NCBI RefSeq assembly: GCF_030689745.1
Contig: NZ_JAUYGL010000050.1
Coordinates: 1 to 38,269 of the forward strand
DNA length: 38,269 bases
Reading direction: 5' to 3'
Origin: Devosia sp.
GTDB lineage: Bacteria > Pseudomonadota > Alphaproteobacteria > Rhizobiales > Devosiaceae
The notes beneath the pieces are model-generated. The model had not been told where the DNA came from, made no database searches, and saw only the letters and a program-made list of their open reading frames with translations. Positions 29,922-38,265 of this stretch are shown here, one piece after another (the stretch's first letter is position 1; every line of letters begins with the position of its first letter). The position numbers and the translations under genes are program-made.

Positions 29922-31472
29922 ATGACTTGGTCATTCGGTGACTTTCAGATCGACCCGGAGCGGTTTCTTCTCACCTGCCGCGATGTGCCGGTGCGGCTGG
30001 AGCCGCAGGTGCTTTCCCTGCTCATACATCTCATCCGAAACCGCGATCACATGGTCACCAAGGACGAGATCGTTGCCGCGGTGTGGCAGGGCGAAGCGGT
30101 CTCGGACGCCAGCATCTCCAGCCGTATCCGCTCGGCGCGCCAGGCGGTCGGTGACGATGGCGAGAGACAGACCGTGATCTGCACTGTTCACGGACGGGGA
30201 TTCCGCTTCGTTCCCGAGGTGACGACCTGCTCGAGCGGGCATGCCGCCTCGCAAGCTCCCGCCCAGATTCCGTCTGGCCGTCCTGGAGGGCGCCCCTCGA
30301 TCGCCGTACTGCCCTTCCAGCAGTTAGGCATGTTGCCAGAGCTTGCCATCCTTGGCGACGCCATCCCGCACGAGATCATCGAAGCACTCTCGCGGCTGCG
30401 ATGGCTTGCGGTAATCGCACGGGGATCGACCTTCCGCTTGCGGCAGGTCGCCACCGACCTTGACCTGGTGTCCACCGCGCTTGCCGCGCGCTACATCCTG
30501 TCCGGGGTAATCGAGTGTCCCGCCCGCACCATCGCAGTGACTCTCGAACTGACCGACTCCAGCTCACGCGAGATCATCTGGGCGGAAAGGCTCGCGACTC
30601 CCGTCGACGACGTCGGCGACCTACGGACGCGGATCGTGGCGCAGCTGGTCTCGGCACTCGAATCTCACATTCCCTACAACGAGGCGCGAATTGCACGCTT
30701 GAGCGATCCGGCCGGACTGGACGCCTGGGCGAATTATCATATCGGCCTCGGCCATCTCTACCGTTTCACGGCAGCCGATAATGCAATGGCGCAGCTCTGT
30801 TTCGAGCGGGCCGTCAAGGCGGATTTCCAGCTTGCGCGGGCCCATGCGGGCTTGTCCTTCACCAGTTTTCTGGAAGCTTTCCTGCGTCTGTCGCCAGACC
30901 CAGCGTCGGCAGCACGCAATGCGCGGCGCCATGCCGAGCGCGCTCTGGAGCTGGACCCGCTCGACCCGTTCGCGAACTTCACCATGGGGCGCACATTCTG
31001 GCTCTCCAACGATCCAGAGATCGCCGCTGATTGGCTGGCGCGAGCAACTGCGCTAAACCCCAATTATGCCCAAGGCTTCTACGCATCCGCTTTTACGGCC
31101 ATGCTCACGGGAAATGCGACCGCAGTTTTTGGCGCGCTGGATACCTCGCTGCATCTCAGCCCGCTCGACCCGCTTCTGTACGGCATTCACGGCGTTCGCG
31201 CGCAGATGTTGATCCAGCAGGAGGACCACGAAGCAGCGGCCGGCTGGGCCGACCGTGCGGCCACTACGCCGGGAGCACATTTTCTGATCGCCATGATCGC
31301 ACTCGTCGCCAACGGGCTGGCCGGTCGCCACGAAAAGGCGGGCCGTTGGCGACAGAAGGTCCGCCGGCTTCAGCCAGACGCGACTTCGGAGCACTATTTC
31401 GCAGCCTTCCCGACGCGTGAAGCGACTTCGCGCGCGCGCATTGCGACGGAACTGCGTCGCCAGGGGTTTTGA
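29922..31472 (+). CDS. Winged-helix (OmpR/CadC-type) regulator with TPR-like C-terminus, 516 aa
   Basis: ATG 29922 (MTWSFGDFQIDPERFLLTCR) is preferred to a TTG two codons upstream. Residues 1-105 form an OmpR-type winged helix ('VPVRLEPQVLSLLIHLIRNRDHMVTKDEIVAAVW' ... 'VHGRGFRFV'). A middle domain ('RPSIAVLPFQQLG...GDAIPHEIIEALSRL') is as found in adenylate-cyclase-linked TPR proteins. The rest is helical TPR-like repeats ('ALELDPLDPFANFTMGRTFW', 'ATALNPNYAQGFYASAF'). There is no membrane segment, unlike CadC. It is divergent from the cupin operon across about 139 bases and is its likely regulator. Confidence 0.9.
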   Translation: MTWSFGDFQIDPERFLLTCRDVPVRLEPQVLSLLIHLIRNRDHMVTKDEIVAAVWQGEAVSDASISSRIRSARQAVGDDGERQTVICTVHGRGFRFVPEVTTCSSGHAASQAPAQIPSGRPGGRPSIAVLPFQQLGMLPELAILGDAIPHEIIEALSRLRWLAVIARGSTFRLRQVATDLDLVSTALAARYILSGVIECPARTIAVTLELTDSSSREIIWAERLATPVDDVGDLRTRIVAQLVSALESHIPYNEARIARLSDPAGLDAWANYHIGLGHLYRFTAADNAMAQLCFERAVKADFQLARAHAGLSFTSFLEAFLRLSPDPASAARNARRHAERALELDPLDPFANFTMGRTFWLSNDPEIAADWLARATALNPNYAQGFYASAFTAMLTGNATAVFGALDTSLHLSPLDPLLYGIHGVRAQMLIQQEDHEAAAGWADRAATTPGAHFLIAMIALVANGLAGRHEKAGRWRQKVRRLQPDATSEHYFAAFPTREATSRARIATELRRQGF

Positions 31473-31901
31473 ACCACATTTATTCGCATTGAGACGGCGA
31501 AGGGGGGCTTTTGGCGTGAAGGTCGGGATACCCTTGCGTCGAGTGAGAGGCCCAAAACTTGTCGCAGGCCTTCATGCAAGTCAGGGCGCCGGGCTTTCCT
31601 CTCGCCGCGCACCGTTCAATGTCTGCTCACACGAATCCTGACTACCTGTCGCCTTCCGTGAAGAGTTTCGGCTGCCGATAGGCGCCCGAAAGTTCCCGGG
31701 GAACGAACCCGCGAGTCACAGGCAGCGGCTATCGGTGTTTTTGGATTCGGCCGGCTTGGGAACGGCACTGAGCAGGTGCTGGAAGCGATGCGGCGGGGGC
31801 CGACGGGTCCACGGAGAGGCCGATCGGCGACCGCTGCCACATCTATGTGGGCAATGTTGCAGCCTTCGTCTGCCTGCCCGAGTGACTTCTTCAACAGCCT
31901 G
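31473..31901. other. Gene-poor stretch
   Basis: No gene is supported between the TPR regulator and the LysR gene. A minus-strand frame at 31616-32035 is partly a shadow of LysR and has no family features. No terminator with a T run was seen. Confidence 0.4.
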
Positions 31902-32831
31902 CTAGGGTAACGCAGGGGAGCTATAGTGTGGGGCAATTCTTTGAATATGCTCGGCCATTGCTTGTGCAAAAGCGCTTTGCTGTCTTTGACTGGGCAAGTG
32001 CAGAGCGAACTGACGCGGCGCTGGCGCCTCGTCAAGTTCGAGGGGCACCAGCGCGCCAGCAGTCAGCTCGGCCAGCGCGACCTGATGCGACAGCAACATC
32101 ACCGCCTCAGATGCCATGACAACGCGTTTGAGGGTTTCGGCATGTTCTGCTTCGACAATATTGTGCGGGACGGCAATTTGATGGGTGGCCAGCAGCGCCT
32201 CAATTGACTGCCGGAATGCGTCGCCTTTGGGCGGTAGCGCCCAGGTTTTCCCGGCGAGGTGTCGGAGTGATATCCGGCCCCGATCAGCAAATTCATGACC
32301 AGGGCGAACCGCGACGATCATGCGCGCTGTGAATAACGGCACGGCCTTGATGCAAGCGCGCTGGTTGCCGGGCATCAGTGTACAGACTGCCATATCGATT
32401 TCGTGCCGCTCAAGTTTGTCCAATAGGGCGCCATCGTCGCCCTCGACCAGACAGAGGTTAAGAGTGTCAACACTGCTCGATATTTGCGACACCGCTTCAG
32501 GGACCAGGCCGGCCATAGCTAGTGGTGTTCCGCCAATGCTCACGGGCCCGCTTGACCCACGGCGGAACTGTTCCAGTTCGGCGCGTGCCGTCGTCAGTAC
32601 ATGGGCCAGACTTGTAGCGTGTCGCGCCAGAATAGCGCCGGCAGCGTTGAGTTTTGCACCGTGCCGCCCGCGCTCAACAAGCGGCATCTGGACGATATCT
32701 TCCAGACGGGCAATGGCCACGGACAGGGCTGGCTGCGACAGGCCTAAGAATTGCGCCGCCTTGACAAAGGTCCCGCATTCGTCAACCGCCTGCAGGTAGC
32801 GCAGCAGTTTTGGGTCAAGTTCTATAGTCAT
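31902..32831 (-). CDS. LysR-family transcriptional regulator, 309 aa
   Basis: The N-terminal helix-turn-helix reads 'LLRYLQAVDECGTFVKAAQFLGLSQPALSVAIARLEDIVQMPLVERGRHGAKLNAAG', a standard LysR domain. The effector domain follows ('GPVSIGGTPLAMAGLVPEAV', 'LEVERHEIDMAV'-like 'LERHEIDMAVCTLMPG'). It is divergent from the hydroxyacid dehydrogenase, which it probably activates in response to a metabolite. The ATG at 32831 has no good Shine-Dalgarno sequence. Confidence 0.92.
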   Translation of the reverse strand: MTIELDPKLLRYLQAVDECGTFVKAAQFLGLSQPALSVAIARLEDIVQMPLVERGRHGAKLNAAGAILARHATSLAHVLTTARAELEQFRRGSSGPVSIGGTPLAMAGLVPEAVSQISSSVDTLNLCLVEGDDGALLDKLERHEIDMAVCTLMPGNQRACIKAVPLFTARMIVAVRPGHEFADRGRISLRHLAGKTWALPPKGDAFRQSIEALLATHQIAVPHNIVEAEHAETLKRVVMASEAVMLLSHQVALAELTAGALVPLELDEAPAPRQFALHLPSQRQQSAFAQAMAEHIQRIAPHYSSPALP

Positions 32832-32934
32832 GGGTTATAGAATGTACCTATTTCATAATTGTATTACATATATGGAGCTGGGCCAAACTCACAAGCAGCT
32901 TCACTGATGGAGCGCAGCGCAGGGGGGGCGAGCC
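32832..32934. promoter_or_regulatory. Divergent promoter region with A+T-rich LysR-type sites
   Basis: The gap between lysR and the dehydrogenase contains a markedly A+T-rich stretch (about 32834-32874: TATAGAATG, TATTTCATAATTGTAT, TACATATATGG) in otherwise GC-rich DNA. T-N11-A-type LysR boxes fit several ways, and no single one stands out. Confidence 0.4.
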
Positions 32935-33903
32935 ATGGCGATGACAGCGACAGTGTTGATCCTGGACAAGGATGCCCAGTGGATGTGCGAGCAGCTGGCA
33001 CTCGCTTGTCCGAGCCTGACTTTTCTGGCGGCCGATAGCGAAGACAAAGCGATCTGCATGGCCGGTCAGGCGCAGATATTGATCGCTCTTGCGCCTTGGA
33101 TTACCGCCCGACTGGTCGCCACCATGCCGCAATTGACCTGGATACATGCGCTGACTACCGGCTACGACAATCTGCTCGATATGACCGTATTGGCGCCCGA
33201 TGTGGTGATCACCAATAGCCGCGGCATCCACGGTCCGCAAATGGCCGAGTTGGCCGTGTTGTCCATGCTCTCCATGGCGCGTAATTTTCCTGCAATGCTC
33301 GACAATCAGCGGCACCATCGCTGGGAGCGCTGGCCGCAACCGCTGATGCTGGGCAAGACAGTCTGCATCATCGGACTGGGCGTAATTGCCGAAGCGCTGG
33401 CGGCACGATCCTTGCCGTTTGGCGCCGTGTTGACGGGCGTCTCCGATGGCCGCAGGGCGGTTGACGGCTTCAGCAGAATCTATCCAAGGCGCGAGATCAC
33501 CACGGCGGTTGCCGAAGCTGATTTTGTGGTGGTGGTTGTGCCCTATTCCGAACAGACCCATCATATCATTGATGACGCCGTGATGACGGCGATGAAGCCT
33601 TCGGCCCATCTGGTCAATATCGCTCGAGGCGGCTGTGTCGATGAAGTGGCATTACTCCATCACCTTGATCGCGGCGCGATTGCCGGGGCTGCGTTGGATG
33701 TCTTTGCTAGCGAACCCCTACCTGCCGACCACCGGTTCTGGTCGCACCCAAGAGTCTTGGTCACGCCCCATATTGGCGGCATGTCCGATGTCTACGCCGA
33801 GCAGGTATTGCCGCTGACCCAGGATAATCTGTGCCGCTTTGCCGCCACAGGTCTCGTCGATCTGCTCAATCGCGTCCCGCGCAATCCGGAGATAGTCTCA
33901 TGA
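32935..33903 (+). CDS. D-isomer-specific 2-hydroxyacid dehydrogenase, 322 aa
   Basis: The catalytic triad of the family is present: Arg in 'LVNIARGGCVDE', Glu in 'AALDVFASEPLP' and His in 'VTPHIGGMSD'. The nucleotide loop reads 'VCIIGLGVIAEALAARSLPFGA', where the usual third Gly of GxGxxG is Ala, a conservative change. The enzyme would interconvert a 2-oxo acid and a D-2-hydroxy acid with NAD(P)H. GGGGGG lies before ATG 32935. Its stop overlaps the start of the next gene by four bases (ATGA), so the two are a coupled pair. Confidence 0.92.
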   Translation: MAMTATVLILDKDAQWMCEQLALACPSLTFLAADSEDKAICMAGQAQILIALAPWITARLVATMPQLTWIHALTTGYDNLLDMTVLAPDVVITNSRGIHGPQMAELAVLSMLSMARNFPAMLDNQRHHRWERWPQPLMLGKTVCIIGLGVIAEALAARSLPFGAVLTGVSDGRRAVDGFSRIYPRREITTAVAEADFVVVVVPYSEQTHHIIDDAVMTAMKPSAHLVNIARGGCVDEVALLHHLDRGAIAGAALDVFASEPLPADHRFWSHPRVLVTPHIGGMSDVYAEQVLPLTQDNLCRFAATGLVDLLNRVPRNPEIVS

Positions 33904-35084
33904 TGTCCAATCGACTGCGGTCCACCATCTCTCAAGCTGAACTGGAACGTCGCTGGACCGCCGCCCGCGTGATGATGGCCGCCGAAGGAATTGATGCTCT
34001 GGTGATGCAGAACGCCAGTGACTGGGTAGGCGGCTATGTTCGCTGGTTCACCGATCTGGCGGCGAGCAATGGCTATCCGCGCACAATTATCTTCTACGCC
34101 GATCAACCGATGACCAGCATCGAAATGGGGGCATTTGACGTGGTTCGGACGGATTTGGCCGACAACCCCGCCTACCGCGGCGTCGGCCGGCTTGTCCACA
34201 CTCCCTCGTTTGCTTCGATCGCCTATAGCAACCGTTATGATGCTGATCTGCTGGTGGCCGAGTTGCGCCGAACCGGCGTGCGCCGTGTCGGCGTGCTGGC
34301 ACCGGACGCTTTGCCCAGCGCAATTGTTGACGCCTTGCGGGCGGTCAGCGGCCTTGAATTGAGCGATGCCAGCAATAGTCTTGATGTGATCAAGGCGATC
34401 AAGAGCTCCGAAGAGATTGCTGCTCTCGGTGCTGTTGCGGCCTTGCAGGATGCTGTTTTTGCCAAGGTCTGCGCAACAATTCGGCCTGGGCTGTCCGATA
34501 TCGATATCGCCAACACCGCCCAGGCCGAGGCGCATCGCTTGGGCAGTGACCAGGGAATTTTGCTCGGCACCTCAGCCCCTCTGGGAGTGTCCTCCCGTTT
34601 TATGGGACGGGCACTGCAGGGCCGTACCCTGCAGGTTGGGGATCATTTCTCCCTGCTGATCGAGGTGAATGGCCCATCCGGGCTCTATACCGAAATCGCG
34701 CGTACTATTGTGCTGGGCAAGGCTTCTTCCCAGCTACTGGAAAGGTTCGAGCTCATGCGCGCCGCTCAGGATCATAGCCTGTCGCTGCTGCTGCCGGGGA
34801 CACCCGCTGCCGAAATCGCTCGGGCACATGATGACTGGATGATCGAGTACGGGTTGCAGCCAGAAACCCGACTTTACGCCCATGGGCAGGGCGTCGACAT
34901 GGTGGAACGACCCCTGATCAGGCGCGACGAGACCATGACCATCCAGACCGGCATGTGCCTTGCAGTTCACCCCGGTTTTGATGACGGTGAAACCTTTTCG
35001 GTGATCTGTGACAACTACATGATCGAGTCCGATGGGCCCGGCCCCTGCTTGCACCAGACTGCCAAGCGCATCTTCGAAGTTTAG
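33900..35084 (+). CDS. Creatinase/prolidase-fold (M24) hydrolase-like protein, 394 aa
   Basis: An N-terminal creatinase domain ('LERRWTAARVMMAAEGIDALVM...WVGGYVRWFTDL') and a C-terminal pita-bread fold ('AQDAVFAKVCATIRPGLSDIDI', 'RLYAHGQGVDMVERP') define the M24 family. Metal ligands are changed: the two Asp become Glu ('LLIEVNG', 'YTEIARTI'), the Glu of 'EPG' is His ('LAVHPGF') and the last acidic residue is absent. The His of 'YAHGQG' remains. This pattern suits metal-free relatives such as creatinase or ectoine hydrolase rather than aminopeptidase P. The ATG at 33900 overlaps the dehydrogenase stop. Confidence 0.85.
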   Translation: MMSNRLRSTISQAELERRWTAARVMMAAEGIDALVMQNASDWVGGYVRWFTDLAASNGYPRTIIFYADQPMTSIEMGAFDVVRTDLADNPAYRGVGRLVHTPSFASIAYSNRYDADLLVAELRRTGVRRVGVLAPDALPSAIVDALRAVSGLELSDASNSLDVIKAIKSSEEIAALGAVAALQDAVFAKVCATIRPGLSDIDIANTAQAEAHRLGSDQGILLGTSAPLGVSSRFMGRALQGRTLQVGDHFSLLIEVNGPSGLYTEIARTIVLGKASSQLLERFELMRAAQDHSLSLLLPGTPAAEIARAHDDWMIEYGLQPETRLYAHGQGVDMVERPLIRRDETMTIQTGMCLAVHPGFDDGETFSVICDNYMIESDGPGPCLHQTAKRIFEV

Positions 35085-35116
35085 CCGCTTCGTCCCATAC
35101 CGTAGCGATTGTACCA

Positions 35117-35146
35117 CCCCGCCGAGGCCTCTCGGTGGGGCGTTTT
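35117..35146 (+). terminator. Terminator after the M24 gene
   Basis: CCCCGCCGAG (35117-35126) pairs with CTCGGTGGGG (35131-35140), including one G-U pair, around GCCT and followed by CGTTTT. A good rho-independent terminator. Confidence 0.85.
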
Positions 35147-35169
35147 GGGTTGCCGTGTCTGCCGTCAGA

Positions 35170-35195
35170 GTAAGCATCCGGTGAACTCCGCGGGG
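35170..35195 (+). repeat. IS66 terminal inverted repeat
   Basis: GTAAGCATCCGGTGAACTCC begins here, 23 bases after the terminator that ends the M24 transcript unit. The partner sequence on the far side is outside the window, so this rests on similarity to known IS66 ends. Confidence 0.7.
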
Positions 35196-35233
35196 CGAGT
35201 GTCTCGCCGTTTAGTTGATGCGATTTCGGCTTT

Positions 35234-35815
35234 TCACGAATCCCGCCTTGCCTTGGGCCCGGCGCTTGGCGAGTTTGGCGAGGCGCGCGGTGATAGTACC
35301 AGGCCGATATCGTCCGGTTCGAAGGGGCGGCCATACCAGGTCATGACGCTGTCGTGCTCAGGATGCTTTGGGTCGGTCATGGCGTCGAGGAACTCTTCGA
35401 AGCCCGGGAGGCCGCCGACATCTTCTGGGCGAGCGCGACGGGCGCCCTCGGCAAAGCGCGGGTAATCGAGCATCGGGTTTGCGGCGGCAACGTCCTCGAC
35501 CACAACGCTATGGCGCCAGTCGTCGCCGAAATCATAGGTATAGGTGAATCGGGCCTCGCCGCGGGCCAGGACTGCGCCAAGCCGGAGGTAGCGGGCGTCG
35601 CGCATCTCGTCACCCCAGTCGGGATCGGCATAGCCATAGCGGCGGTCGCCGATCTCGAACTGGAAGAGATGATAGTCCTCAAACAGCATAACGGCCTGAA
35701 TGACGTCGTGAACGGCCTTGAAAGTGCTGGTCAATGGCACCTCGACGCGCCGCCAGATGGCGGGCTCCACATCGTCGAGCTGGATGTGGAGCCGGGCAAT
35801 GCGGTCGCTGTTCAC
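35234..35815 (-). CDS. Plasmid pRiA4b ORF-3 family protein, 193 aa, IS66 passenger
   Basis: A member of PRiA4_ORF3 (PF07929): 'HIQLDDVEPAIWRRVEVPLTSTFKAVHDVIQ', 'LFQFEIGDRRYG', 'FTYTYDFGDDWRHSVVVED' and 'PEDVGGLPGFEEFLDAM' are its hallmarks. The start is GTG 35815, preceded by AGGAAGA; its GTG overlaps the TGA of tnpC (GTGA), so it is translated with the transposase. It lies inside the IS66 boundary at 35170. The molecular role of the family is unknown; it is frequent near IS66 transposases. Confidence 0.9.
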   Translation of the reverse strand: MNSDRIARLHIQLDDVEPAIWRRVEVPLTSTFKAVHDVIQAVMLFEDYHLFQFEIGDRRYGYADPDWGDEMRDARYLRLGAVLARGEARFTYTYDFGDDWRHSVVVEDVAAANPMLDYPRFAEGARRARPEDVGGLPGFEEFLDAMTDPKHPEHDSVMTWYGRPFEPDDIGLVLSPRASPNSPSAGPKARRDS

Positions 35816-37462
35816 GCGATCTTCCTGATCTGTTGCCAGGCCACCCAGTTCCAGGGCAGAAGGTCGTCCAGCTGATGACTGCGATGGTCGGCAATACGGG
35901 CCAGAACATCGGCCAGCCAAGCCTGCGGGTCAATATCGTTGAGCTTGGCGGTGACGATCAGGCTGTACATGAAGGCGGCCCGCTGCCCACCACGGTCAGA
36001 TCCGGCGAACAGCCATGCCTTGCGCCCAAGAGCAATGCCTCTCAGAGGCCGTTCTGCGGCATTGTTGGTCATGCACACGCGCCCGCCATGAAGGAACCGG
36101 GTGAACACCGGCCAGCGCTTGAGCATATAGTCCATGGCCTTGGCCAGATCGTCGCGCCGCGACAAGCCGGGGCGGTGCTTGAGCATCAGGTCCTCGAGTT
36201 CGTCCACCAATGACGCGCTGCGCTCCTGGCGAGCCGCGAGGCGAGCAAGCGAAGAGTGGCCGTTGACGGCGCGCTCGACCTCGAGCAGGCGATCCATGCG
36301 CTGCACGATCTCGAGGGCAAGCGGCGAGATCGACGCCGGCTTCTTGCCGTCAGCCCTGCGCCGGGCGCTTGCTTCGATATCGGCCAGCACGAATAAGGCG
36401 CGGCGCGCATGGCTCCAGCATCCTGCCTCGATGATCAGCCCAGGTTGGCGGCCAGCATCATAGAGCCGGGCATAACCGCCATAGGCATCGGCCTGCAGAA
36501 TCCCTGACCAATCGGCAGATGCTGGCGTGGATGTTCACCGGCGCGGTTGGGCGAATAGAAGAACAGTGCCGCCGGCGGCGCGGGTCCGCCAAAGGATCGA
36601 TCGTCCCGGACGTAGGTCCAGATCCGGCCGGTTGCCGTCTTGCCCCTGGCCAACACCGGCACGGTTGTATCGTCCCCGTGCAGCCGTTCGGCTGACATAA
36701 CATGTGCGGCAAGCCGATGGTGCAAGGGCTCGAGCACGGCCGCGGCCGCACCAACCTGGTCAGCCAAGGTCGACAGGCTCAGCGGCACACCTTCACGGCC
36801 ATAGCGTTCGACCTGCCGGTTGAGCGGCTGGTGTTGCCCGTACTTCTCGAACAGCATTATTGCCAGAAAGCTTGGACCAGCCCAGCCGCGGGCCACCACA
36901 TGGAACGGCGCCGGTGGCTGGCTGATCTTCTGGCAGTCCCGGCAGGCGACCTTCTCGCGAACCGTCTGGATGACCTTCCACTGGCGCGGGATGACCTCGA
37001 GCGTCTCGGTGATATCTTCACCGATCCGGCTCAACCGCTTTCCGCCGCAGGCTGGACAGGCACAGGGCGCAGTAATGACACGACGCTCGCGCGGTAGACG
37101 CTCGGGGAAGGGCTGGCGTGATGGGCGGCAGCGTTCAAAGCCGGGTGTACCGGCGACCTTGCAGGCCGCAATCTGGGCCACTGCCTCATCCTGGCTGGCT
37201 GTGGCTTCCAGCTCCTCGAGCTGCAGCTCGAGCTGGTCCAGCAAACGCCGGCTGCGCTCGGACTTGCTGCCGAAAGCTGGTGCCTGAGCTTCTCGATCTG
37301 CAGCTTGAGGTGGGCGATCAGCGCCTGGTCATCGGACCGCTCAGCTAGAACGCCCAGCAGTGCAACCTCGGCCTGATCCGCCCGCAGGCTGGCAGCCGCC
37401 AACGCCGCCTGGAGGGCTTCCACGTCATCGGGCATGGGCGAAACGCTGGCTTGCATGACCAT
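35812..37462 (-). pseudogene. tnpC: IS66 transposase TnpC, broken by two frameshifts
   Basis: The frame starts at 37462 (MVMQASVSPMPDDVEALQAA). A missing base near 37275 (after 'LRHQL', expected 'FGSKSERS') shifts the frame; 'LLDQLELQLEELEATA', a zinc-binding 'ACPACGGKRL...ACRDC' and the catalytic 'HGDDTTVPVL' follow. A second missing base near 36516 (expected 'HLADWSGILQADAYGGY') shifts it again, just before the second catalytic Asp. The final part has 'MTNNAAERPLRGIALGRK' with the catalytic Glu and ends at 35812. As written no complete transposase is made, unless the two deletions are sequencing errors. Confidence 0.9.
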
Positions 37463-37526
37463 GATGGAATCATAGCCGCCCCCCGGCGCGAAGCAGAAAA
37501 TGCTCCATGGCCGAAGAAAATGCGAA

Positions 37527-37873
37527 CTATCCCGCCCGCGTCGGGCGCCAGCCCTGCTGCGGGTTGCGCCAGTTGATCCCTTCGAGAAGATATCTCATCA
37601 GGGCGCCGCTCAGATGCACCACGCCGCCCACCGTGGAGGGCCAGATGAAGCGCCCGCGCTCCAGCCGCTTGGCATACAGCGACAGACCGATGCCATCATG
37701 CCAGAGCGCCTTGATCAGCGACCCGTTTCGTCCCGAAACACGAACACGTCCCCGGCAAACGGGTCCCGTCCCAGCCCTTCCTGGATCAGGCGCGCCAACC
37801 AGCCCGTCCCCTTGCGCATATCGGTATGGCCGCTGGCCAGCCATACACGGACGTCGGAGCGAACCGGGATCAT
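37527..37873 (-). pseudogene. tnpB: IS66 accessory protein TnpB, frameshifted
   Basis: Starts at 37873 (MIPVRSDVRVWLASGHTDMR), overlapping the tnpA stop by four bases. The usual TnpB text 'VFVFRGRNGSLIKALWHDG' is interrupted at about 37733: a missing G after TTTCGGG makes 'FRDETGR' and a stop, while the expected tail ('GSLIKALWHDGIGLSLYAKRLERGRFIW...GWRPTR') continues in another frame to 37527. TnpB helps transposition of IS66 elements by an unknown mechanism. It is either decayed or carries a read error. Confidence 0.88.
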
Positions 37874-38226
37874 CGCAGTGCCCGCAGCACCGTCAGGACC
37901 AACCGAGCGGGCGCCGTCACGGCAATGCTCACCGTCGTCCCACCAGCCAGATCCAGACGGATCGCCGGACTGCCTGAAAGGACATCCACTGGCACGGCCG
38001 GTACCGCAGGAGCCTCGCTCTCGGCTATGATCGCGGGCATAACCATAGCATCGGACGGCTGGACGTCGCGGCGCCACTTGTAGATCAGGCTCGTCGACAC
38101 ATCGAACTGCCGTGCAACTTCGGCAATCACCGCACCTGGCACGAACGACGCCAGCACGAGCTCTTCACGCTCCGCCGGGCTCCAGCGACGTCGACGCTCC
38201 GAGCCCGAAAGAACCGTCATGTGCAT
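37870..38226 (-). CDS. tnpA: IS66 TnpA (helix-turn-helix protein), 118 aa
   Basis: The N-terminus holds a helix-turn-helix of the TnpA/IS3-OrfA type ('RRRRWSPAEREELVLASFVPGAVIAEVARQFDVSTSLIYKWRRD') that would bind the element's ends. An Ala/Pro-rich linker and a conserved tail follow ('AIRLDLAGGTTVSIAVTAPARLVLTVLRAL'). It is intact and ends in an ATGA overlap with tnpB. Confidence 0.92.
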   Translation of the reverse strand: MHMTVLSGSERRRRWSPAEREELVLASFVPGAVIAEVARQFDVSTSLIYKWRRDVQPSDAMVMPAIIAESEAPAVPAVPVDVLSGSPAIRLDLAGGTTVSIAVTAPARLVLTVLRALR

Positions 38227-38227
38227 T

Positions 38228-38265
38228 ATGCTGCGCTCTTATGTGCGTCCTTATGAGCGCAGCAT
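38228..38265. repeat. 11-bp perfect inverted repeat just before tnpA
   Basis: ATGCTGCGCTC (38228-38238) and GAGCGCAGCAT (38255-38265) are exact complements, 16 bases apart, ending one base from the tnpA start codon. It may regulate tnpA (operator or RNA hairpin hiding its start) or be part of the element's end region. Confidence 0.55.
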
